A stretch of 64,000 nucleotides of DNA, from the NCBI RefSeq assembly GCF_000190535.1, contig NC_015160.1, positions 1,178,001-1,242,000 of the forward strand. The letters run 5' to 3'. Both the position numbers and the translations under genes were made by a program. The notes under the pieces are model-generated. The model searched no databases. It worked only from the letters and a program-made list of their open reading frames with translations, and was not told the DNA's origin. The stretch comes from Odoribacter splanchnicus DSM 20712 (lineage in GTDB: Bacteria > Bacteroidota > Bacteroidia > Bacteroidales > Marinifilaceae). Numbering within the stretch: position 1 is the stretch's first letter; every line of letters begins with the position of its first letter. Of the stretch, positions 7,895 to 15,367 are shown in pieces.

Positions 7895-9442
7895 TTATTT
7901 CCTTCGATAACTTTTCGTTTGCTGCTTACATACTGTTACTACCGCAAACATCAGACACCTTCTCCGATACGCCTCTTCCTCCTCATCCGGCCTTCTTCCG
8001 TCCCAGCGAAGGTCTGAGTCGGAGTTGCCACCACCGCCGGATGAAACAGCGACAGGCTGTCCGCAAATCAAAGCATCTGCGATGGTGAAGATTCTTTCCC
8101 GTACAGACGGCTCAGCCAACTGGTCAAGAAATGTCTGCATTTGTTCAGTCTGATTATCGTTGAGATCCGTCAGTCGTACATACTCCTGTTGCAACCATTT
8201 AAGCTCCCGATAGTCCAGCAACGCATTATTCTGCACCGCCTGTATCTGCTGTTCGGCATCTTTCCGATACAGTTCTTCAATCTGACGGACAATCTTCACG
8301 AATCGGCTGGCGATAGACCTGTTCTGCACCTCAATCCATTTGTCAACACCGAATATCGGAGGTTTACCTGTGATCCGTGGCGGCTCAAAATCTATCTTGT
8401 GATTACGGAAAGGTTGCGCCACTCTACCGACACGGTCTATATTCTTTGTCATCTTCTCCAGTTCCTGCTCCTTTTCTTGAAGCTTACATGCCTTGTCTTC
8501 AAGCTTTGACTGGTATTCGGAAATCTGTTTTTGTATCCTGGTCTTTTGAATTTCATATTCCTGAAGAGCGATTTTGCCGGAAACCAGAGACTTCTCAATT
8601 TCTTCAAGTTGGGATTGAGACCTGAATATCTGTGCTTCCAACCTCCGTATCATAGTTTGCAGCCCCTTGACTGCTTTCTCCGCCTGTTTCGCATCTTTGG
8701 CCAGTTTCCGGATATAATCGCGTTTACTAAGATGGCTGACGTTCCGTCCTTCAATACTGTCACCACGTTCCAGCCCGTACTTGCTCCCAACCTCTTCATA
8801 TAGTGAGGTGTGCATTTCCCGAAGAATATGGCCATACCCATAACGGCTCTTGCCAAACTTAGCCGACCACATGACGCATTCACGTCCGCTTTTGGCTCGT
8901 TGTCCGACAGGAACGATCAAGGCATGGATATGCGGGCTGCTCTCATCAAGATGAACCTGAAAGCCGATTATGTTTTCCTGTCCGTACCGTTTGGCGCACC
9001 AGTCATAGACATCTTTTGCCCATTGTTCAATTTCTGGACATCGCTGGAGATGGCTGTTGTCTGCACCCTTGTCCAGATTTACGGTTTGGGTTCCAAATGC
9101 CATCTCAAGTGTACGGTCATGATTGCCTCCGAAGATAAATTTCGCACAACAGTTTGGTTGAATTTTGCTGTCCAGCTTGAAGGGTTTCCAGCCCAGTTCA
9201 GTCAACCGTTCCTGCAAACGTACTTCAAGCGATTTCTCTTGATAGCCTAACGGATGAACTTTCCCATCGGGCCCAATCTCGAAATTCAGTTTCATTCGGG
9301 TCTTGTCATAGTGATTGGTCGGATCCTGATTCTTTCTGTCAATCTTGTCGTCATTCCAATGCCTTTCGTTTTCATTCGCCTCTGCTGTGCCGAATGACTT
9401 CCCGGCTTCGACATGCATGGCCTGTTTAATATCTGTGTTCAT
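7895..9442 (-). CDS. MobV-family relaxase (Mob/Pre)
   Basis: The 515-residue protein starts the transfer of the element by nicking oriT on one strand. The N-terminal domain has a motif with paired asparagines (HWNDDKIDRKNQDPTNHYDKTR) and the metal-binding HxDExxPHxH motif HLDESSPHIH at residues 164-173. Residues about 250-350 are a long coiled coil (repeated KxxE and Q-rich heptads), usual for MobV C-termini. The gene is leftward and follows the primase-like gene after 150 bp that include a terminator and a candidate oriT. No other mobilization or coupling protein gene is visible, so mating-pair functions must come from a co-resident conjugative element. Confidence 0.9.
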   Translation of the reverse strand: MNTDIKQAMHVEAGKSFGTAEANENERHWNDDKIDRKNQDPTNHYDKTRMKLNFEIGPDGKVHPLGYQEKSLEVRLQERLTELGWKPFKLDSKIQPNCCAKFIFGGNHDRTLEMAFGTQTVNLDKGADNSHLQRCPEIEQWAKDVYDWCAKRYGQENIIGFQVHLDESSPHIHALIVPVGQRAKSGRECVMWSAKFGKSRYGYGHILREMHTSLYEEVGSKYGLERGDSIEGRNVSHLSKRDYIRKLAKDAKQAEKAVKGLQTMIRRLEAQIFRSQSQLEEIEKSLVSGKIALQEYEIQKTRIQKQISEYQSKLEDKACKLQEKEQELEKMTKNIDRVGRVAQPFRNHKIDFEPPRITGKPPIFGVDKWIEVQNRSIASRFVKIVRQIEELYRKDAEQQIQAVQNNALLDYRELKWLQQEYVRLTDLNDNQTEQMQTFLDQLAEPSVRERIFTIADALICGQPVAVSSGGGGNSDSDLRWDGRRPDEEEEAYRRRCLMFAVVTVCKQQTKSYRRK

Positions 9443-9534
9443 ATAGGATATTCTTTTGATAAATGATTAATATTTGAGCTTGCTCTTGTGCCAGTCCGCT
9501 CTGCGGGACAATGACCGGATTTTATTGCCGCCAG
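9443..9534. other. Candidate oriT region upstream of the relaxase gene
   Basis: This short AT-rich space just before the relaxase start carries small inverted repeats, including GTCCGC-TCT-GCGGGAC (one bulge) and TGCCGCCAGGCA. In MobV systems oriT normally lies directly upstream of the mob gene. The nick site cannot be assigned by eye. Confidence 0.4.
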
Positions 9535-9564
9535 GCAAAAAGTCCTTATTGTGTTAAGGACTTT
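9535..9564 (-). terminator. Intrinsic terminator of the primase-like operon
   Basis: AAAGTCCTTA and TAAGGACTTT (9539-9548 and 9555-9564) form a perfect 10-bp stem. Read leftward it ends in a T-run (TTTTT), just after the stop of the gene at 9593. Confidence 0.75.
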
Positions 9565-9592
9565 CTATAAATCCTCGGAACAAGTTCCTTTA

Positions 9593-10621
9593 CTATTCAA
9601 TAAGTTCCAGATCCAGTTCATCAATGAGCAACTGCAATGCTGGATTACGTTGTATCATCTGATGGAGTATCTGTCTCTTTGATGGTGAATACAGAAAGAA
9701 GTCTGCAATGTCCAATCCTTGGCTGCGTTGCTCTTCATCGGATGTACATTCCAAAACATTGGACACAACAACCCGTTTGCATATTCCAGACAACAAAGCA
9801 GACTTTTCTTTCCATTGTTCGGTCGCTCCTAAATCAGGGATGAGAGTAACCTCCCTGCCTTTGAGAACCTGCATAGCTTCACTATTGAAACAACCGTTCT
9901 TTCCACCTGTTGCCAACCATATATAATCGGGGATAAAATGGCTCATTACAACAGCGGTCTTTTCGCTTTCCACCAGCATTACCGGAGATGATGAATTTTT
10001 CAGAAGATGTTCCCCATACAGGCACTGCTTTAAATGGAAATCCTGCAATTTTAATTCAGAGTGCACCCAACTGACAAAAGCCTGAGGCTCTTTAACCCGA
10101 TGTCCTGTCTCCGCATTATAGCACATTACCTTACCAGTTCTTACCTGTCCATTTATATCTATCTGCCAGAAAACCGTTGCGCCTCCCCATTTTGAAGACG
10201 TCCCTATGCGATACATTTCAAACAATCTGCTTGTCTCATTTTCACCAAATACATGACAGAAATACTGATATAAGGGGTTGATTGAATAATGTGACAAACT
10301 CCTTAACACATAAGATGATGAAATATACGAAGGAATAATACAAGCCGGAATATTATATGCCGGCTTATAAGGGGCAGAAAGGAGTGACTTACCAGATTTC
10401 TCATTCATTTCCAACACATCAGGATTATCCTTGAAGTATTCCTTAGGTGTGTAATGATAGCCGCAACTGTTCTCGTGATCACACTTGCCGACATTATCGG
10501 GAAAGCTAATGACGCCCTGTTCATCAATATACTTGACAAAACATCGGCTTTTACCACAGTTCGGACAAGTAGTCTTACTTCCGTGCAGGTATTTCTGTAA
10601 ATGGAATCTGTATTCACTCAT
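9593..10621 (-). CDS. Primase-like zinc-finger/Toprim-type protein (DUF6371-like)
   Basis: The 342-residue protein opens with a zinc-binding region: CPNCGKSRCF, then KCDHENSCGYHYTP, resembling CHC2-type primase fingers. The central part has PVMLVESEKTAVVMSHF, like the first Toprim strand and its glutamate, and later VTLIPDLGAT, like the Toprim acidic strand. Similar genes occupy the same place in Bacteroidales mobilizable elements, beside a DUF3987 gene. A role in priming element DNA after transfer is inferred. Its start overlaps the end of the DUF3987 gene by 8 bp, so the two are translationally coupled. Confidence 0.75.
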   Translation of the reverse strand: MSEYRFHLQKYLHGSKTTCPNCGKSRCFVKYIDEQGVISFPDNVGKCDHENSCGYHYTPKEYFKDNPDVLEMNEKSGKSLLSAPYKPAYNIPACIIPSYISSSYVLRSLSHYSINPLYQYFCHVFGENETSRLFEMYRIGTSSKWGGATVFWQIDINGQVRTGKVMCYNAETGHRVKEPQAFVSWVHSELKLQDFHLKQCLYGEHLLKNSSSPVMLVESEKTAVVMSHFIPDYIWLATGGKNGCFNSEAMQVLKGREVTLIPDLGATEQWKEKSALLSGICKRVVVSNVLECTSDEEQRSQGLDIADFFLYSPSKRQILHQMIQRNPALQLLIDELDLELIE

Positions 10622-12113
10622 GGTCCTCTGATTTTAGTGTGGTTGCACTCTGCACTTTTGCACTTTGAGAAGATTGCACGGTATCTTGACAAGATGAAAG
10701 TGCAATAGTGCAAGGTGCATCAGTGTTTTCTGTCATAAGTTTGCGATAGACTCCATGCTGAAGCTTTTCTATAAGAGGGTGTTTAAGCCGGCATAATTGG
10801 TCAAGCGCATAATAGACGGTACGCCGGGACATATCAACTTTTCTACCGGCAATGACAGCATCCCCGGAAGTAAATCTCTCTCCTAGCAGGGAGAGCCACG
10901 CTTCCTTCATTTCGCCGATACTGTTTATGACAATGGCTTCCTGAATCCTCCGGTATGTTTCCTCATAATAATCAATCATACGGATTGCCGATTCTACGGA
11001 ATCCCACTCAATATATTGCATATCTCCACTGTCAGTAGCCCATTTCATTACCTGAAATAACAGGGCAAGACGTGCTACATGGCCGTTGAGTTTCATCTTG
11101 CGGCTTTCAACATCCGCATCATCCTCAATGGCATTTACAGCATCGATAATTTCATTGTACCATTCATAAAAGTATTCTTCCGCATCGTCAGACATTGTAA
11201 GGATACGGGGATTGACCGTTGTACCCTTGTCATCAAGGATACAGGAGATGCTTAAGATTCTGTTGATTATTGTCCTCCATTGATTCATGATGTCAGGACG
11301 GGCTGTATTCCGTTCTTCCCGTCTCCATCCGGATATCTTCCTGTTTTTTGGATAAGCAAATAGAAAGCGGTCAAGCAATCCGTTGGCAAGGAACTCTGCA
11401 CGGAAGACTTCCTGCAGCATATTCGTCTGTACTGAACCGATGACATTTATACATGGATTCTTGATTAGAACAGGACGTGATTCTGATTTGCGGATAATCT
11501 TTAACGGCTGTCCGCTATAAGCTGTCAGCAGATCTTCAATGAGGTTGTTTTTGCTGTTGTACCTTTTGACGGAATTGAACAAAGCCAGGATTTCATCGAC
11601 GACCAATGTTATCCCACGCTGATTATGCTGATGAATATTCATCATCGCCTCCGGGGTAGAGTCATAAATGACCGTCGTTACAAAATTCGGTTTCTTGAGC
11701 AGTTGTTCTTCCCCGTCACTTCCGCGCTTGCCTGCTGACATGGCTCTTTCATATTCGTCATATTCCTCGTTATATTTCTCATGCAGCCGATCATCATACT
11801 CATTAATCGGCTTATAGATAAAACCGAGGGGAGGAGTCTTTCCAAGTCCGGGACGACCTACCAACATCATATAAAGGGATGGGCAAGTTTTCCACTCGCC
11901 CTTTATACGGATATGACAAGAATTTCCTATTGCAGTAGCAACAGCGGAAAGAATAATAGACGCAGTATATTCCACATTGAAATTTTCGTATCTGGCAAGA
12001 TTGAGGATAATCTCCTGTATCCTGTCCGGGAAGGCATCTAACGGAAGACCTGTTTCCGGAATGTCTTCTACTTCCGAACGAAGCATGTTGGTCAAATGAA
12101 TGGTGTCAAACAT
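10614..12113 (-). CDS. DUF3987 ATPase (element replication/helicase-like)
   Basis: The start is put at 12113, where AAGGAGG lies about 8 bases upstream; the longer frame to 12227 lacks such support. The ~499-residue product has Walker A-like GRPGLGKTPP, a Walker B-like region GITLVVDEILALF, and SVQTNMLQEVF..NGLLDRFLFAYP, all typical of DUF3987 proteins in phages, plasmids and integrative elements. The C-terminal part (MSRRTVYYALDQL) resembles a winged helix. Such proteins are thought to act as helicase or primase partners. The start overlaps the DNA-binding protein gene by 8 bp and the end overlaps the primase-like gene, giving a tight three-gene operon. Confidence 0.8.
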   Translation of the reverse strand: MFDTIHLTNMLRSEVEDIPETGLPLDAFPDRIQEIILNLARYENFNVEYTASIILSAVATAIGNSCHIRIKGEWKTCPSLYMMLVGRPGLGKTPPLGFIYKPINEYDDRLHEKYNEEYDEYERAMSAGKRGSDGEEQLLKKPNFVTTVIYDSTPEAMMNIHQHNQRGITLVVDEILALFNSVKRYNSKNNLIEDLLTAYSGQPLKIIRKSESRPVLIKNPCINVIGSVQTNMLQEVFRAEFLANGLLDRFLFAYPKNRKISGWRREERNTARPDIMNQWRTIINRILSISCILDDKGTTVNPRILTMSDDAEEYFYEWYNEIIDAVNAIEDDADVESRKMKLNGHVARLALLFQVMKWATDSGDMQYIEWDSVESAIRMIDYYEETYRRIQEAIVINSIGEMKEAWLSLLGERFTSGDAVIAGRKVDMSRRTVYYALDQLCRLKHPLIEKLQHGVYRKLMTENTDAPCTIALSSCQDTVQSSQSAKVQSATTLKSEDHE

Positions 12114-12438
12114 AGCCACCTCCTTCCTGTTTGGGAAGTTCATCACCAATAGCGAAAGCTTCATAATGGAAACGGCGCAGAAAACGATCCACATCCTCCT
12201 GCGTGTACCAGTATTTATCACCTTCACGCGAGTAGCCGAGATAACCGTTGTCTCGCAACTTTTTCAGATACTTATCTTTAATGTTCAACATCTCCATCAA
12301 AGACTTGTTATCATAAAGACGATGCCCACTTTCATGAGCCAGAGGCGGCAGTTTCTCCTGTTTCTCTACTATGCTGAGAATCTTTTCAAGCAGTTCCCGG
12401 TCGCATAGTTTCTTTTCTCCATTTAATTTTTGAGCCAT
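12106..12438 (-). CDS. Small MerR/excisionase-like DNA-binding protein
   Basis: The 110-residue protein ends with a helix-turn-helix of the kind found in Bacteroidales element regulators: MEMLNIKDKYLKKLRDNGYLGYSREGDKYWYTQEDVDRFLRRF, where the YSREGDKYWY wing follows the recognition helix. The N-terminal half is charged and may be helical. It is the first gene of the replication operon and could be the excisionase, a regulator or both. The 3' end overlaps the DUF3987 start and contains the AGGAGG ribosome site of that gene. Confidence 0.75.
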   Translation of the reverse strand: MAQKLNGEKKLCDRELLEKILSIVEKQEKLPPLAHESGHRLYDNKSLMEMLNIKDKYLKKLRDNGYLGYSREGDKYWYTQEDVDRFLRRFHYEAFAIGDELPKQEGGGYV

Positions 12439-12658
12439 AGTTTATCGTATTATGGCTTAACCTTCCTTATGCACACTCGGACTGTAAGCCGGGTTTACGT
12501 GCTATGATACGACTGTGCACATCGTACCAAAAGCACGATGCAAAGGTTCAAACTCCTTAGGAATCTTGGTGTTAGAATGAATTAGATACTATGTTAGAGA
12601 TCGTGTTAGAGTTGTATATAACACGGAGGTGATGAGCTTATAACCTGCTGCTTGTCAA
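12439..12658. promoter_or_regulatory. Control region upstream of the replication operon
   Basis: This gene-free 220 bp holds CATCGT..ACGATG (12520-12525, 12535-12540), two nearby GTGCAC-like sites and three TGTTAGA copies at 12570-12576, 12592-12598 and 12604-12610. These could be operator or replication-initiation sites for the element. I see no clear -7 box. Confidence 0.35.
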
Positions 12659-12687
12659 ACAAAAAAAGAGTAGCACATTGGCTACTC
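12659..12687 (-). terminator. Intrinsic terminator of the integrase/membrane-protein operon
   Basis: Read leftward, GAGTAGC and GCTACTC (12681-12687, 12668-12674) pair across a 6-base loop and are followed by seven T. The stem overlaps the stop codon of the gene ending at 12682. Confidence 0.75.
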
Positions 12688-13359
12688 AAATAACTTGTCA
12701 ATTTTCTCAAATCCTGTAGGCGCAGCTTTGTTTTTTCGAGTATGCCTTGATTGGGTCAAATCTTTCATGTTAAATAACTTATCTAATTCAGTACCCGGAA
12801 ATAATTCCACTCTGCCAGGCATCCAGTACATCTTCTCATCATATATTGTTTTTTCAGGATAATCTTCGCAATAGATACGTCCGCACATATATGCAAGAAG
12901 GACTTTGTTCAAAGTCCATTCATAATGGTCATCGTTGATAATGATATATTCTTCTTCAATGGCTTTATCAAAGATCTTTCTTGCCAATTCAGTATCAAGC
13001 CGAGACGGTAAAGTCACTTTATGGCGATCTGGAACCATATCTTCTTGCACAGATTCAGTTTCTGTGATTTTCTTTCCCTTAATTCGCTTCTTTTGATGCA
13101 AGTCCTCTGCTGCATATATCAGCGTTATTGCACATCCGATAGCGGTACTGATTCCCACAATGACAGCCGTGCCGGTTTCTGTTCCCCAAGATGGACGAAG
13201 CACCCCTAATCCAAGAAGGATGAGGATACCGATAATGGCAGTGAGCCCTACACCCCAGAATACCTTACGGCTGTTTAACTTGTATATATAGGTTACAGCC
13301 AGTACAATAAGGAATCCTGCTATCAGGATACATGCAACTCGAAATGGCAATGATATCAT
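12682..13359 (-). CDS. Membrane protein of unknown function, next to the integrase
   Basis: I do not recognise this 225-residue protein. Residues 1-85 contain three hydrophobic segments: VACILIAGFLIVLAVTYIY, VGLTAIIGILILLGLGVL and ATAVIVG-like GTAVIVGISTAIGCAITLIY. A charged stretch (about 88-110) and a soluble domain of about 115 residues follow, with RKIFDKAIEEEYI and YEWTLNKVLLAYMCGRIY. The soluble part would face the cytoplasm if the N-terminus is outside. It starts 23 bp after the integrase stop and ends in its own terminator, so it is co-transcribed with the integrase. Such passengers may influence element maintenance; nothing in the sequence shows how. Confidence 0.6.
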   Translation of the reverse strand: MISLPFRVACILIAGFLIVLAVTYIYKLNSRKVFWGVGLTAIIGILILLGLGVLRPSWGTETGTAVIVGISTAIGCAITLIYAAEDLHQKKRIKGKKITETESVQEDMVPDRHKVTLPSRLDTELARKIFDKAIEEEYIIINDDHYEWTLNKVLLAYMCGRIYCEDYPEKTIYDEKMYWMPGRVELFPGTELDKLFNMKDLTQSRHTRKNKAAPTGFEKIDKLFE

Positions 13360-13382
13360 GTTTCTTTATCTTTTCACAGTGA

Positions 13383-14738
13383 TTATATAGTCAAGTTGAT
13401 TAATTCTCCGCTTAGTTTTGCCACCTCCGCCGACAGCGTCTCCGGCAGGAAACGGGCATAAACCTTCTCTGTAATATCCGTGCTGCTATGTCCGAGCAGA
13501 CGGCTGACTACCGACATGGATAATCCCTTGTTCAGCGCAAAAACCGCAAACGAGTGACGGGCAGCGTGCATCGAGAGACTGAACGGAAGGCCGATCTGCT
13601 CACCGACAACGGCCAGTGACTGATTAATGCATTTAGTGGCATTGTTACGGGCTTTGTACAGTGCCTCCGCATCATCCAAATCCAAAGTCTCTTTTACAAG
13701 GTTGAACACATACCGGCATCCCTCACGTTTTTCCCGCCATTGCTGTAAGATATGTAATGCAGGTTCAGTAAGCGGTATGACATGTCGTTTGTTTGTCTTT
13801 ATCATAATCTTCCGCAACTCTTTCCTTGCGAAGTCGATATGTTTCCATTGCAGGGTCATCACATCCACTACACGGAGACCGCAGGCGTGGAACGCAAAGA
13901 AGAACATTTCCAGAAATTCTTTTCTGCGCGGTTCTGTACAGGTCTTGTAATATTCAAGCAATGCCGCCATCTGTTCCTTACTGAGACTTTTGCCGTCAAA
14001 CTCTGCTTCTTCTTCAGAAAGCGATACCTTAGTTACAATGCGCATATCCTGAATCCTTGCATTGACGGCAGGTTCCATCATCCCCATTTCACAGGCGTAT
14101 GCACACGCTTTTAGAATCGGAGTCAAAGAGTGGTTGATAGTGGCATCACTGTTCTGCTTGATTTCCCTGCGCCATGATATATAGCTGTCTAACAGCTCCG
14201 GAGTCATATCGCCTACATAAATACTGTCAGAACGATAGGTTCCCTGTCGGGTAGCCCTCAGAAATGTCTGGAATATATTCATGCAGCTCTTTCCGTTTTC
14301 ATACCGGCTCCTTCCGATTCTGTTTCTTGCATAGTCTGAAGAAAGACGTTCCAATGTAAACTCTACGAAGTCCTTCCCTTGATCACGACGCGCAAGAGGT
14401 TTGTCCGCAAGAAAGCCGGATACGACATCAACGGTTATCTGATTAGGATGTTTTTCGTTATATTCGGCAAGTAGCGAATCTATACGTTCAACACGTGCCA
14501 GCAATAACTGGTTAAGTCGTTTGGATTCACCGCCATGACTTGCACGTATTTCACCTCGTCCCTGATTACCGTTCTGGTTCCAGTCCGCAACCTTGACAAA
14601 GACATTCGTTGTCTTACGGATTACCTGCCTGTTCCAAGTGTATTCCAACTCGACAGGATAGGCTTTTTCCTTGTCAACCACTTTCGGCGTGCGAAGGCGA
14701 TATTTGCCCAATGGATATAGTCTTTTCGGTCTTCCCAT
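13383..14738 (-). CDS. Tyrosine recombinase (integrase) of the element
   Basis: The start at 14738 (MGRPKRLYPLGKYRL) is chosen because GGAGG lies about 9 bases upstream; the product is 451 residues. It has the three-part layout of Bacteroidales integrases: an N-terminal arm-binding domain, a SAM-like core-binding domain (about 120-220) and a C-terminal catalytic domain. All catalytic residues are visible: Arg289 (HACGLRVVDV), Lys317 (TNKRH), His391 and Arg394 (HAARH), His417 (LGH) and Tyr427 (EKVYARF). It should catalyse recombination between the 24-bp att repeats. It lies 200 bp from the right repeat and reads inward. Confidence 0.93.
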   Translation of the reverse strand: MGRPKRLYPLGKYRLRTPKVVDKEKAYPVELEYTWNRQVIRKTTNVFVKVADWNQNGNQGRGEIRASHGGESKRLNQLLLARVERIDSLLAEYNEKHPNQITVDVVSGFLADKPLARRDQGKDFVEFTLERLSSDYARNRIGRSRYENGKSCMNIFQTFLRATRQGTYRSDSIYVGDMTPELLDSYISWRREIKQNSDATINHSLTPILKACAYACEMGMMEPAVNARIQDMRIVTKVSLSEEEAEFDGKSLSKEQMAALLEYYKTCTEPRRKEFLEMFFFAFHACGLRVVDVMTLQWKHIDFARKELRKIMIKTNKRHVIPLTEPALHILQQWREKREGCRYVFNLVKETLDLDDAEALYKARNNATKCINQSLAVVGEQIGLPFSLSMHAARHSFAVFALNKGLSMSVVSRLLGHSSTDITEKVYARFLPETLSAEVAKLSGELINLTI

Positions 14739-14793
14739 ATGCTTTTCCTCCCAATTCAATATTCCTGAGGAGAAGCAAAGGTAATGTATTTTA

Positions 14794-14886
14794 GACAAAC
14801 AAACCCAGTTTTTGAGAAGAAAAACCGCAATTTAGACAAACAAACCGCACCATATAACACCATAAAACATCAGCGCGACAAACAAA
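14794..14886 (+). repeat. Right-end arm-type repeats (three copies)
   Basis: GACAAACAAA occurs at 14794-14803, 14835-14844 and 14877-14886, all in the same orientation and about 41 bp apart. The middle copy extends to ACAAACAAACCGCACC, which also occurs at 4612-4627 near the left end. These are likely integrase arm sites. Confidence 0.6.
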
Positions 14887-14907
14887 TTTTCATTGTTTAT
14901 CGCGCTG
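14871..14907. other. 15-bp hairpin embracing the last arm repeat
   Basis: CAGCGCGACAAACAA (14871-14885) and TTGTTTATCGCGCTG (14893-14907) pair with one G-T across a 7-base loop. It could be a terminator blocking transcription from the DUF2795-type gene into the integrase, or a recombination structure. A clean T-run is lacking. Confidence 0.55.
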
Positions 14908-14938
14908 TAATTTAATAATTTAGCTTACTTATAAGCCG

Positions 14939-14962
14939 TCAATACTCGTCCTCGTTGAAGAA
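14939..14962. repeat. att repeat, right copy, within the 3' end of the target gene
   Basis: This is the second copy of the 24-bp repeat. It covers the last codons and TGA stop (read leftward) of the DUF2795-type gene, so the gene is unchanged by the insertion. Confidence 0.9.
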
Positions 14963-15160
14963 GAAATCATCTTTACTGGGATAGTCAGGCCAAATGTCTT
15001 CAATACTTTCGAAAATTTCTTCATCATCCTCTATATCCTGAAGATTTTCGATAACTTCCATAGGCGCTCCCGAACGAATTGCGTAATCGATTAATTCATC
15101 TTTAGATGCAGGCCATGGTGCATCTTCCAATTTTGAAGCAAGTTCCAGTGTCCAATACAT
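14939..15160 (-). CDS. Small acidic DUF2795-type protein; element insertion target
   Basis: The 73-residue protein is very acidic, with MYWTLELASKLEDAPWPASKDELIDYAIRSG at the N-terminus and an ED-rich tail. The WPASKDELIDYA pattern is the DUF2795 signature, a small family conserved in Bacteroidales with no settled function. The gene keeps its own promoter (15199-15206). The last 24 bp double as the attachment site of the neighbouring element. Conservation of such a short acidic gene makes its 3' end a stable target, much as tRNA genes are elsewhere. Confidence 0.8.
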   Translation of the reverse strand: MYWTLELASKLEDAPWPASKDELIDYAIRSGAPMEVIENLQDIEDDEEIFESIEDIWPDYPSKDDFFFNEDEY

Positions 15161-15198
15161 AGCTATATAGTTTTTTTAGCGTTCCCATAAAATTTTCG

Positions 15199-15206
15199 CA
15201 AAAGTA
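15199..15206 (-). promoter_or_regulatory. -7 box for the DUF2795-type gene
   Basis: TACTTTTG on the minus strand matches TAnnTTTG and lies 38 bases before the ATG. The remaining space up to 15367 shows no gene. Confidence 0.6.
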
Positions 15207-15367
15207 AGTTTTTTTTGGTAATATACAAGTATAAAACAACTAAATTAATAGTAGCCCCCAATTTTAGATTTGCGATTTCCACATCTAATCTCCCCTGCTT
15301 CTCCTGACAGAGCCGGTTAGCGGGTGATTTATAATCTAGTTTTACAACGATAGAAGGGTTTATAAAG

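Larger units (their letters stand above)
4537..14962. mobile_element. ~10.4-kb integrative mobilizable element in the 3' end of a DUF2795-type gene
   Basis: A perfect 24-bp direct repeat at 4537-4560 and 14939-14962 brackets the block. The right copy is the last 24 bp, including the stop codon, of the gene at 14939-15160, so insertion kept that gene intact. A tyrosine integrase sits next to the right end. Inside are a MobV relaxase, a primase-like protein, a DUF3987 ATPase and a DNA-binding protein, all leftward. No conjugation (tra) genes are present, so the element should need a helper for transfer. The cargo end (4743-7763) carries defence-gene remnants. Copies of GACAAACAAA near both ends look like integrase arm sites. 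The layout matches Bacteroidales NBU-type integrative mobilizable elements; I infer this rather than recognise a named element. Confidence 0.9.

Noticed and set aside
7895..8088. Small rightward frames opposite the relaxase 3' end
   Set aside because: They are antisense shadows of the MobV coding sequence without a promoter or protein-like composition.
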